DNA of 5,945 nucleotides from JAGVVZ01 sp964372465 (GCA_964372465.1 CAYJRA010000030.1:1-5945); one strand, 5' to 3'. Shown: positions 1 through 5,108, counted from the first letter of the stretch. Numbers and translations are program-made. Notes: generated by a model not told the origin, from the sequence alone.

Positions 1-120
1 AGCTTATTGTTGTACCAAAGAAATCCGACTAAATTTTTAGGCAACTGCCTTATAAATTAATGTTATCATCTAAAAATTAATAAGTCAAACAGGGGGGGGT
101 CGTTGTGTGTGGGATTTTCT
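1..120. other. non-coding left edge, no gene seen
   Basis: I see no convincing coding region on either strand. The stretch is AT-rich except for a run of eight G's at 92-99, followed by a GT-rich segment (about 100-113). A small inverted repeat AGGCA/TGCCT with a 2-base gap lies near 40-51. Nothing here can be assigned a function. Confidence 0.5.
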
Positions 121-170
121 TGCTCTGTTGAAGTGCTCTGTTGAAGTCAGACTTCAACAGGTCGTAAAGT
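121..170. repeat. palindromic intergenic repeat, copy 1
   Basis: A perfect inverted repeat at 138-160 has 11-base arms CTGTTGAAGTC and GACTTCAACAG around a central A. Its left side is duplicated in tandem: TGCTCTGTTGAAG occurs at 121-133 and again at 134-146. The right flank GTCGTAAAG resembles the flank of copy 2 (GTCATAAAG), and the left flank TTGCTCTGTTGAAG is the same as in copy 3. It sits just beyond the terminator of the membrane-protein gene at 199-678. Short intergenic palindromes of this kind can be REP/MITE-like elements mobilised by a transposase encoded elsewhere; that is inference, since no transposase is in the window. Confidence 0.85.
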
Positions 171-200
171 AAAAAACCGCACCCTTACAAATGCGGTTTT
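165..200 (-). terminator. rho-independent terminator of the membrane-protein gene
   Basis: On the minus strand a 9-bp stem (192-200 paired with 173-181, containing ACCGCA/TGCGGT) closes a 10-base loop and runs into a T tract (plus-strand A's at 171-176). The TAA stop of the gene at 199-678 overlaps the base of the stem. Confidence 0.8.
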
Positions 201-678
201 ATAAACGAGTAGGATTAGTTTTTGCAATATCAAGAGATTTACTCTTTAGTTCAAATTTATTGTGAAGGCAAAGAGTAGTAACTATAGCGATAAAAATAAA
301 ATAACCCGTTTTTAGGTACCATTCAGAATACCAATCATTTAATTCTATTGAGAATAAGCGGAAAACTAATGTTCCCAACCAAGTAGAACTGCCCCACGCA
401 TGTCCTAAAAATAAAGTTATAATTACTACCGACCTTAAAAAACTTATTTTTTTAGGCAAATATTGCGGCAAAGTTAAAATATAAACAGAAAGTAAATAAC
501 AAAGAAAAGCTACAATAAAGTATTCTGGACCAATTAAAAGAAGTATGTGACCCAATGGGCTTACCTCGCTAAGAAAACTATAATCTGTCCAGTAATTTTT
601 CGGCTGGCCCACCATTGTAAAAACTAAATCTAAAATCATTACTAAAAATAATGGGGAAAAAACAACGAGTCTATACAT
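199..678 (-). CDS. multi-pass membrane protein of unknown function
   Basis: This encodes 159 residues that I cannot assign to a named family. Hydrophobic segments at about residues 5-23, 42-69, 80-108 and 122-138 suggest four membrane helices, with a short basic C-terminal tail (KFELKSKS) that probably faces the cytoplasm. Recognisable features are a GQPxxYW stretch after the first helix (residues 24-30), an SPLG turn (40-43) and a Trp/Ser/Thr-rich HAWGSSTW segment (93-100). There are no catalytic or ligand motifs. The ATG at 678 is supported by an AAAGGAGG ribosome binding site 6 bases upstream. The gene has its own promoter-like site (743-751) and terminator (165-200), so it is probably monocistronic. 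A membrane protein is certain; its role is unknown. Confidence 0.85.
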   Translation of the reverse strand: MYRLVVFSPLFLVMILDLVFTMVGQPKNYWTDYSFLSEVSPLGHILLLIGPEYFIVAFLCYLLSVYILTLPQYLPKKISFLRSVVIITLFLGHAWGSSTWLGTLVFRLFSIELNDWYSEWYLKTGYFIFIAIVTTLCLHNKFELKSKSLDIAKTNPTRL

Positions 679-727
679 AGCTTTCCTCCTTTCTACTTTG
701 TGATTGAAAAAGAGCTTATTTATACCT

Positions 728-751
728 TGAATTTATAAATTCAGTATACCA
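728..751 (-). promoter_or_regulatory. extended -10 promoter with overlapping palindrome
   Basis: On the minus strand TGGTATACT (743-751) is an extended -10 element with no good -35, placing a start near 736, about 58 bases upstream of the membrane-protein ATG at 678. The perfect 16-base palindrome TGAATTTATAAATTCA (728-743) covers the end of the -10 and the predicted start site, where an operator would act. A second GGTATA lies 24 bases downstream, which could be an alternative -10. No regulator is identifiable. Confidence 0.5.
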
Positions 752-762
752 CTTATTTTACG

Positions 763-804
763 ATAAAAAAAGAACCACTTTCTGCATCATGCATTAAGTG
801 GTTT
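763..804 (-). terminator. rho-independent terminator of the anchored-protein gene
   Basis: On the minus strand AACCACTT (796-803) pairs with AAGTGGTT (773-780). The loop contains a second nested hairpin, TGCAT/ATGCA (783-793). A run of seven T's follows (plus-strand A's 765-771). It lies 18 bases after the TAA of the gene at 822-1526. Confidence 0.85.
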
Positions 805-821
805 TACCTGACTAAAATTAT

Positions 822-1526
822 TTATTCGTTTGGGTGAAGAGTTGATTTAATCTTTCCCAAAATGTATTCTGTCTCTCTAATAAGCGTAGAGGCATCGTCA
901 AAATTACCGACGAAGGCTTCCCAGTAAGCTGATTTTAAAGCCTTGTCGCAAGCATCAAGCATATGACCAACTCCCGCCCTATTTAACCATTGTTCGGGGG
1001 GTATTTTTTCAATTGACCAGACCCTAACTTTTTGGACCGCTTTTTCGTTTTCCTTGATTTTTTGGAAAATACTTTCTATTTCTTTGGCGGATTGCGCTTT
1101 TTGGGGATTGGTTAATCCCTGAGCCACAGATTCAATCAGTTTAATCCTGCTCTCAAATACTTCCAGCGCTTCTTTGTAGGGGGGCGAATCTTCTCGGAAG
1201 TAAACCAGATAATCGAGGCCGTAACTGATGTCTTCGGCAAATGAAAACGTGTAATCAATTAATAACGGAAACTGCATGAATTCTTTTTGTTGAGCCACCG
1301 TCTCTGCAAGATTATCAACTTTCTTTTTTAGGGTTTCTGTTAAATTGCTATTTTTTGAATTATTTTCAGTGGCACCATTCAAAGCCTCTGAATTTGAGTT
1401 GTCTTCAGAATAACTATAACTCTTAACGGGCGCATTAACTATAAGAAGCAAAATTATAATTATCGCAACTAAACCACATATCAAGGCCAAACCACTACAC
1501 ATCGCAGCCAAATTATACTTTTTCAT
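822..1526 (-). CDS. membrane-anchored extracytoplasmic protein, unknown family
   Basis: This encodes 234 residues of no family I recognise. The N terminus reads MKK, followed by a hydrophobic segment at about residues 11-31 rich in Ile and Leu: a signal anchor rather than a cleaved signal. The next stretch (35-62) is a flexible Asn/Ser-rich linker, and a Lys/Glu/Leu-rich segment (62-82) could form a short coiled coil. The rest (85-234) looks mostly helical, with SPPY (114-117) and IPPEQW (175-180) breaks and one Cys (193). This layout fits a single-pass protein with its main domain outside the membrane. The ATG at 1526 has an AAGGAG site 7 bases upstream. It has its own promoter (1590-1618) and terminator (763-804). 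A 17-base inverted repeat brackets it: one copy overlaps the last codons (832-848), the other the -35 region (1612-1628). Confidence 0.85.
   Translation of the reverse strand: MKKYNLAAMCSGLALICGLVAIIIILLLIVNAPVKSYSYSEDNSNSEALNGATENNSKNSNLTETLKKKVDNLAETVAQQKEFMQFPLLIDYTFSFAEDISYGLDYLVYFREDSPPYKEALEVFESRIKLIESVAQGLTNPQKAQSAKEIESIFQKIKENEKAVQKVRVWSIEKIPPEQWLNRAGVGHMLDACDKALKSAYWEAFVGNFDDASTLIRETEYILGKIKSTLHPNE
832..848 (+). repeat. 17-base inverted repeat, arm 1 (inside gene end)
   Basis: GGGTGAAGAGTTGATTT on the plus strand is repeated exactly, in inverted orientation, at 1612-1628. This arm encodes the last residues before the stop of the anchored-protein gene (minus strand KSTLHP). Confidence 0.7.
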
Positions 1527-1589
1527 CTCTCTTCTCCTTTTTCAATGTGCTTTACGACAATCCAACGAAACCACTTCATTGAATAATCG

Positions 1590-1618
1590 TTTATACCAAA
1601 TAATTTTTTAAAAATCAA
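1590..1618 (-). promoter_or_regulatory. promoter of the anchored-protein gene
   Basis: On the minus strand TTGATT (1613-1618) lies 17 bases before TATAAA (1590-1595), and the -10 is preceded by TGG (extended -10). The predicted start near 1583 gives a leader of about 57 bases to the ATG at 1526. The -35 box lies inside a 17-base repeat shared with the end of the same gene. A weaker alternative -10, TATAAT, lies at 1669-1674. Confidence 0.55.
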
Positions 1619-1628
1619 CTCTTCACCC
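1612..1628 (-). repeat. 17-base inverted repeat, arm 2 (promoter region)
   Basis: This is the exact reverse complement of 832-848, and it overlaps the -35 hexamer of the anchored-protein gene. A related shorter copy at 1700-1711 (AGGGTGAAGAGT) is the 12-base reverse complement of 1618-1629, so transcript from this region could also fold locally across about 70 bases. Confidence 0.7.
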
Positions 1629-1732
1629 TAAGACCAATGTTTTAATGGGGTAATTTTACGCATTAATGATTATACTTTTTTAATAAATATATTAAGCAAA
1701 GGGTGAAGAGTCAACTCTAGGCCTACTAATAA

Positions 1733-1761
1733 CAAAAAAGCCCCGCAATAAATTACGGGGC
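1733..1761 (-). terminator. rho-independent terminator of the HNH-like gene
   Basis: On the minus strand GCCCCG (1756-1761) pairs with CGGGGC (1740-1745) over a 10-base loop, followed by six T's (plus-strand A's 1734-1739). It lies 14 bases beyond the TAA at 1776 and would end transcripts of the HNH-like gene and any read-through from fic. Confidence 0.9.
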
Positions 1762-1775
1762 ATGGGAGTGTGGAA

Positions 1776-2063
1776 TTACTCTGGCCTTCCATTAACAATA
1801 TTCTTAAATAGTTGTTCATATTCCTCTTTTGGCATTTTAATCATTCCTTTCCAAAAAGTTTTAGATAAAAAATCAAATACTTCCCTTGGAGTTTTATTGC
1901 CAAACAAAGCGTGATAAAGTTCGTGATCGTGGATATCAACTGCTACCTGATTCCATTCAGCATCTTCGTCTTCTTGATCTATCCCAAATTCTTTACACCG
2001 CGAACGAGGAACAATATGGTGATTATTATTACCCTTTTTTTTCTTTCTAATGTCTTCTCCCAT
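1776..2063 (-). CDS. small HNH-like protein
   Basis: This encodes 95 residues. After a basic N terminus (IRKKKKGNNN) comes HHIVPRSR (residues 15-22), then Asn38 in a WNQV context, His47 and His51 (HDHELYHALFG). The order HH-N-H-H matches the metal-binding beta-beta-alpha fold of HNH nucleases. The paired cysteines of many HNH proteins are absent; the only Cys is residue 23. The C-terminal part (TPREVFDFL onward) looks helical and acidic/basic mixed. A DNA- or RNA-cleaving role is inferred from the motif, and a non-catalytic relative is possible. I chose the ATG at 2063 because AAGGAG lies 7 bases upstream; a longer reading from a GTG at 2093 would include that site and begin inside the leader. 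The promoter belongs to a block duplicated upstream of the M50 protease. Confidence 0.75.
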   Translation of the reverse strand: MGEDIRKKKKGNNNHHIVPRSRCKEFGIDQEDEDAEWNQVAVDIHDHELYHALFGNKTPREVFDFLSKTFWKGMIKMPKEEYEQLFKNIVNGRPE

Positions 2064-2078
2064 TTTAGTCTCCTTATA

Positions 2079-2142
2079 AAAGAACAAAAACACCTTTCTT
2101 TATTATACCAATTAATATTGATTAATTAAACCAAAAAAGAGG
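2079..2142. repeat. 64-base direct repeat, copy 1 (promoter block)
   Basis: This matches 3797-3859 with two substitutions and one single-base A-run indel. It contains the promoter of the HNH-like gene and ends 7 bases from the Fic stop codon. A 7-base inverted repeat AATTAAT/ATTAATT with a 4-base gap (2110-2127) abuts the extended -10 and could bind a regulator. Confidence 0.9.
2102..2130 (-). promoter_or_regulatory. extended -10 promoter of the HNH-like gene
   Basis: On the minus strand TGGTATAAT (2102-2110) is a consensus extended -10. The -35 position, 17 bases upstream, holds the weak TTTAAT (2125-2130). The predicted start near 2095 gives a leader of about 32 bases to the ATG at 2063. 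The inverted repeat AATTAAT/ATTAATT occupies the spacer. Confidence 0.65.
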
Positions 2143-2148
2143 TTAAAA

Positions 2149-2775
2149 TTAGTTCAAATCAATCTTCGCTTCAAAGTATCTACGCATCGCTTCTGGTTCA
2201 TTAAAACAACGATAATAAGTTTCGTATTTATCATCATTGGTAAAAACAAAGGGTTTTATGTTGCAAGAGCGTAAAAGGTAGTAAACTAATGCTCGGCCAC
2301 TTCTTCCATTTCCATCGGCAAATGGATGAATATACTCATATTCAAAATGAAAATCGGCAATTTGATGTAAATTTGCGACAAGCGAGTCAGAATTCTTTTT
2401 TTGCCACCCTATTACGCGAGAGACCCATTGGCGCATAAGAGAGGGTACCAAAAAGGGTGATGGCGCTACCTTACCTCCAATGCGCACATTCATTGGTCGA
2501 TATTTACCAATCCATTCTGGTTTAAGTTTGGGTCCGCCAGACTTAGTATGTTGCTCTGCAGTGATAAGCCCCTGAACTCGGCAAATCACATCCTCATTGA
2601 AAATCTGCTTGTTTCCTCTGGCAAGCGATTCAACAAGTAATAGCGCGCCTACGTGTCCCTCTTGGGCGCCACTTCTTAGTTGAGATTCTACTAATTCAAG
2701 GTTTGCTTCTATGTTTTCAATTGAATCGGATTCAACAATAAAACGAACAAGAAATTTAATCAGTTTGTTATTCAT
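2149..2775 (-). CDS. class II Fic protein (probable AMPylase)
   Basis: This encodes 208 residues with the canonical Fic signature HPFADGNGRSGR at residues 150-161, including catalytic His150, Asp154 for the metal and the anion-binding Gly/Asn/Arg residues. Fic proteins usually transfer AMP from ATP to a hydroxyl side chain of a target protein. Upstream, GKYR (90-93) and the segment after it fit the region forming the substrate-positioning flap. The N terminus carries SDSIEN (16-21), matching the inhibitory (S/T)xxxE(G/N) motif; an N-terminal position makes this a class II, self-inhibited enzyme with Glu20 as the inhibitory residue. There is no added DNA-binding or TPR domain, so it is a compact form. 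The ATG at 2775 has AAAGGA 12 bases upstream, rather far. The promoter is at 2815-2843. No terminator separates it from the HNH-like gene, so read-through is possible. The target is unknown. Confidence 0.93.
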   Translation of the reverse strand: MNNKLIKFLVRFIVESDSIENIEANLELVESQLRSGAQEGHVGALLLVESLARGNKQIFNEDVICRVQGLITAEQHTKSGGPKLKPEWIGKYRPMNVRIGGKVAPSPFLVPSLMRQWVSRVIGWQKKNSDSLVANLHQIADFHFEYEYIHPFADGNGRSGRALVYYLLRSCNIKPFVFTNDDKYETYYRCFNEPEAMRRYFEAKIDLN

Positions 2776-2814
2776 TATTAATACCCGTCCTTTCTTTTTG
2801 TAAGAGCAGGCTTA

Positions 2815-2843
2815 TTTATAACACGCGTTCTAATCTTGTTCAA
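2815..2843 (-). promoter_or_regulatory. promoter of the fic gene
   Basis: On the minus strand TTGAAC (2838-2843) and TATAAA (2815-2820) are exactly 17 bases apart, and TGT before the -10 gives an extended form. The predicted start near 2808 gives a leader of about 33 bases. The -35 box lies one base from the 39-base palindrome at 2845-2883, so a protein or a folded DNA structure at the palindrome could affect this promoter. Confidence 0.65.
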
Positions 2844-2844
2844 T

Positions 2845-2883
2845 TTTATGACCTGTTGAAGTCAGACTTCAACAGGTCATAAA
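2845..2883. repeat. palindromic intergenic repeat, copy 2 (39 bases, perfect)
   Basis: Two 19-base arms (left arm TTTATGACCTGTTGAAGTC) are perfect reverse complements around a central A at 2864. It shares the inner 23-base core with copies 1 and 3 but is the only copy whose two outer flanks also match each other. It lies directly upstream of the fic promoter. No T-run follows on either strand, so it does not look like a terminator. Confidence 0.9.
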
Positions 2884-2890
2884 GGGATAC

Positions 2891-2920
2891 TTTGCTCTGT
2901 TGAAGTCAGACTTCAACAGG
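2891..2920. repeat. palindromic intergenic repeat, copy 3
   Basis: Arms CTGTTGAAGTC (2897-2907) and GACTTCAACAG (2909-2919) surround a central A, identical in core to copies 1 and 2. The left flank TTTGCTCTGTTG matches copy 1, while the right flank (TGCTGTGG) is unlike the others and leads into a GC-richer stretch. It is separated from copy 2 by 13 bases between the two cores' perfect arms. Confidence 0.85.
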
Positions 2921-3014
2921 TGCTGTGGTTGTATCGCGACATGGTGTACCCATTCCTCCCAGCCCTCGGCGGACTCAGAGGTGTCTCAACACTTCGAACA
3001 GGATCTCCTGTAAA
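2920..3014. other. GC-richer non-coding stretch with small hairpins
   Basis: This is clearly richer in G and C than the surrounding DNA, with no supported gene. Visible structure includes an inverted repeat ACAGGA/TCCTGT (2998-3011) and a 7-pair stem GAGGTGT/ACACTTC over the loop CTCA (2978-2995, one G-T pair). The latter is better formed on the plus strand. Short open frames cross it on both strands but have no start site with a ribosome binding site. It could be a small RNA, the remains of a mobile element ending in palindrome copy 3, or a trailer. I cannot decide between these. Confidence 0.45.
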
Positions 3015-3050
3015 GAATAAAAACTCCACACCTATATATAAGTGTGGAGT
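3015..3050 (-). terminator. rho-independent terminator of the M50 protease gene
   Basis: On the minus strand ACTCCACAC (3042-3050) pairs with GTGTGGAGT (3023-3031), a 9-bp stem over a 10-base AT loop, followed by TTTTATTCTTT. It lies 8 bases beyond the TAG at 3058. Confidence 0.9.
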
Positions 3051-3057
3051 GAGCCAT

Positions 3058-3762
3058 CTAAAGTTGAGGAATCGTTATTAATGAGACGTATCCCAACAGC
3101 ATCAGTGACGCTTGAAGTAAAATAGTTAAAAGCACGGCACAAACCCTCTGCCCACTTGTTAGGGGTATTCTTGGACTTTCGCTACACCAACTTTTGATAA
3201 GATTATTTCTGTCCATTAAGCCGAATATAAATATCAAAAGAAGCCAAACAATGCCACCAATATTAAATATCCAAACAAGCGCCGCGAACGTTAGAATATG
3301 ATAAACAATACCCTGCAAATAATCCTCTTTTTCGTTGCTAACAATTGACCAAATAATTTTACCACCATCCAAAGGTAGAGCAGGTAACATATTAATAAAA
3401 TTAACTAACGCCCACAATAAGGTCGCTATGTAGAGAATGGGCATTTGCAACCATAAAAAGTTTACCATAAATAAAAGTAATGACTCTAAAAATCCAACTG
3501 CTGGTCCAGCATACCAAATCCAGAAAGCATGCCAGCGTTTTTTTGGCATTTCTTTTAAGATGGCGGCGCCGCCTATCCCGGGAATAAAGTAGAAACCGTC
3601 GGTTTTATATCCTAAATATCTAGCAGCTCCCAAATGACCTAATTCATGGATACCAATCATAAACAGCACCGACAAAGGTAAAAACCAATTCTCTTTGAAA
3701 ATAAAAAGAACAAAAGCAATTGATGCTATTAGCAGGGCAAACCAGATAAACACTTTTTTCAC
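3058..3762 (-). CDS. site-2-protease-like M50 membrane metallopeptidase
   Basis: This encodes 234 residues, strongly hydrophobic with about six membrane segments (roughly 4-22, 27-48, 80-102, 108-126, 150-184 and 207-231). HELGH at 39-43 is the zinc-binding HExxH motif with catalytic Glu40. NMLPALPLDGG (124-134) is the second conserved M50 motif, with Asp132 as the third zinc ligand, and GPAVG (86-90) is typical of the family. Such enzymes cut substrate proteins inside the membrane, often to release a regulator. There is no PDZ domain, so it resembles the compact forms rather than RseP. The GTG start at 3762 is supported by AAGGAG 8 bases upstream. It is transcribed alone from the duplicated promoter block. 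No anti-sigma factor or obvious substrate is encoded nearby; the anchored protein at 822-1526 is a conceivable but unsupported candidate. Confidence 0.93.
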   Translation of the reverse strand: MKKVFIWFALLIASIAFVLFIFKENWFLPLSVLFMIGIHELGHLGAARYLGYKTDGFYFIPGIGGAAILKEMPKKRWHAFWIWYAGPAVGFLESLLLFMVNFLWLQMPILYIATLLWALVNFINMLPALPLDGGKIIWSIVSNEKEDYLQGIVYHILTFAALVWIFNIGGIVWLLLIFIFGLMDRNNLIKSWCSESPRIPLTSGQRVCAVLLTILLQASLMLLGYVSLITIPQL

Positions 3763-3796
3763 GACTCGTCTCCTTATCCTTGTATCAAATTATGTC

Positions 3797-3859
3797 AAAG
3801 AACAAAAATACCTTTCTTTATTATACCAATTAATATTGATTAATTAAACTAAAAAGAGG
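3797..3859. repeat. 64-base direct repeat, copy 2 (promoter block)
   Basis: This is nearly identical to 2079-2142 (two substitutions, one A fewer). It carries the same extended -10 and the same AATTAAT/ATTAATT inverted repeat, placed 35 bases upstream of the M50 protease start. Its outer end coincides with the T-run and the CCTC arm of the terminator of the saccharopine dehydrogenase-like gene. Confidence 0.9.
3820..3848 (-). promoter_or_regulatory. extended -10 promoter of the M50 protease gene
   Basis: On the minus strand TGGTATAAT (3820-3828) has the weak TTTAAT (3843-3848) 17 bases upstream. It is identical to the HNH-like gene promoter in both elements. The predicted start near 3813 gives a leader of about 50 bases to the GTG at 3762. 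Confidence 0.65.
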
Positions 3860-3872
3860 AGTTCGCCCCCTC
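3846..3872 (-). terminator. probable terminator of the saccharopine dehydrogenase-like gene
   Basis: On the minus strand GAGGG (3868-3872) pairs with TCCTC (3856-3860, one G-U pair) over a 7-base loop, followed by TTTTTAGTTT. The stem is short and lies about 60 bases beyond the stop at 3931, but no better hairpin exists in between. The right arm and T-run also occur in repeat copy 1 (2133-2142), where the left arm is missing. Confidence 0.5.
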
Positions 3873-3930
3873 AAACTTTAGATTAATGTCCGTTTAAATC
3901 AAAAATAGCGCAAAAAGTAACTGGTATTTT

Positions 3931-5085
3931 TTAATTTATTGCATTTCCGTCTTGAGAGACTATCATCCCCTTTTTCTTTAATTCTTTGAAAAATTCGTCG
4001 GTAGGGACAGCCATATCTGGTGCAAAAGAGCCCCTAACTTTAATGCGACCGTCTAAAATCATTTGAGCTATAATTGAGGCCGGTAAACCGGTATCTATGT
4101 TGCATCCAGCATCGGTCCAGCCGGGCAAAGTCATAACTATGCACTCCATACGCGTTATTTTAATATTTTCTTTTTTATCTTTTCCAGAAATCTCAACCCA
4201 AAGGTTTTCTTTTTCACTATAATTTTCTGGTTTAGGCAATCTAGTTAGGATTCTTGAGACGGCATCTATTGGTCTTATTTCATTTTTTTCAAAATTCAAC
4301 AATTTCTTTTCGCCAAGACCAAGCGCTGTTATCATCCTTAAAACCTCAAGGGAATGATCTGGAAATCCGGCATAAAATCTTATATTTTTCAGTTTATATT
4401 CTTTGTAGTCCTGCATAAATGTATAGGTTTCTGGATGACGGACTAAATAGCACTTTTGAGAACCAATTTCTCTAAACTCTCTTACTACTTCTGTTTCTCC
4501 TGGATTTTTTTCAATCCATTGTCCATTTTCAACAATGGGAGCTGGTTCTGTTAACTCTTCAATTATGCTCTCAAGAGAAAAAGGAATAACGAACTTTTTA
4601 ACATTAGAATCCCAGGCAAATCCAATCTCTATTGTATCAATTTCGCTAAAAAACTGTGAAGCGTACTTCATCATAATATTATTTATTCCCGGCGTTGAAC
4701 CACAACCAGTAATTGCCACCAAGTCTGCTTTTTGAAAAGCTGAATTCATTGAAATCTGTACCTTAGTCATTGGTATGTCGCTTCCAAGGTCAATAATATG
4801 TCTGCCTTCTTGGAGACAAATATTATAGACATCGTGATTCCAATCACCCTCTGCGCAATTTATAACTATTTTAGTTTTAATTTTTTTTATAAAACTTTTG
4901 AGGTGTTCGTATCGTCTCAAATCAATAAATTCAAACAGCGTGCCAGGATATTGCGCCAAGTTCTCTTCTGAATTCTCACGATACAAATCAGCACAATACA
5001 CCTTATATCCAGATTCAAGTAAATCACGAACAACGATTCTTCCTTGCATACCGCTGGAACCTATAACTAAAAAGTCATATTTCAT
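3931..5085 (-). CDS. saccharopine dehydrogenase family oxidoreductase
   Basis: This encodes 384 residues. An N-terminal Rossmann fold starts at once with GSSGMQG (9-15, GxxGxxG), and Asp33 at the end of the second strand suggests NAD rather than NADP, though this is weak evidence. CGSTPGINN (128-136) and TGLPASIIAQMI (332-343) are typical of the family, the latter closing the catalytic domain. Family members include saccharopine dehydrogenase (lysine metabolism) and carboxynorspermidine dehydrogenase (polyamine synthesis); the length fits either. No lysine or polyamine pathway gene is nearby, so the substrate cannot be named. The ATG at 5085 has no ribosome binding site: the bases before it are almost all A and T. 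A TATAAT at 5109-5114 predicts a leader of only about 17 bases. Neighbouring genes have good sites, so this gene may be initiated differently. Confidence 0.9.
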   Translation of the reverse strand: MKYDFLVIGSSGMQGRIVVRDLLESGYKVYCADLYRENSEENLAQYPGTLFEFIDLRRYEHLKSFIKKIKTKIVINCAEGDWNHDVYNICLQEGRHIIDLGSDIPMTKVQISMNSAFQKADLVAITGCGSTPGINNIMMKYASQFFSEIDTIEIGFAWDSNVKKFVIPFSLESIIEELTEPAPIVENGQWIEKNPGETEVVREFREIGSQKCYLVRHPETYTFMQDYKEYKLKNIRFYAGFPDHSLEVLRMITALGLGEKKLLNFEKNEIRPIDAVSRILTRLPKPENYSEKENLWVEISGKDKKENIKITRMECIVMTLPGWTDAGCNIDTGLPASIIAQMILDGRIKVRGSFAPDMAVPTDEFFKELKKKGMIVSQDGNAIN

Positions 5086-5108
5086 AATTTATTTTTCTAA
5101 TTATTTTA

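Noticed and set aside
1465..1526. Lipoprotein signal in the anchored protein
   Set aside because: The cysteine after ALI lacks a small residue at -1, and the hydrophobic segment continues beyond it, so a signal anchor fits better.
2064..2093. GTG start at 2093 for the HNH-like gene
   Set aside because: The added residues would be encoded by the leader and the AAGGAG site; the ATG at 2063 is spaced correctly from that site.
1911..2129. Plus-strand open frame opposite the HNH-like gene
   Set aside because: No ribosome binding site; it lies antisense to a gene with a clear motif, site and terminator.
2845..2920. CRISPR array
   Set aside because: Only two adjacent palindromic units with 13 bases between them, no regular spacers and no cas gene.
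2940..3012. tRNA gene suggested by GTTCGAA in the GC-richer stretch
   Set aside because: The bases around the TTCGAA do not form a 5-pair T arm, and no acceptor stem or anticodon arm can be folded.
4535..4735. Plus-strand open frame inside the saccharopine dehydrogenase-like gene
   Set aside because: Antisense shadow of a well-supported gene, with no start signals.
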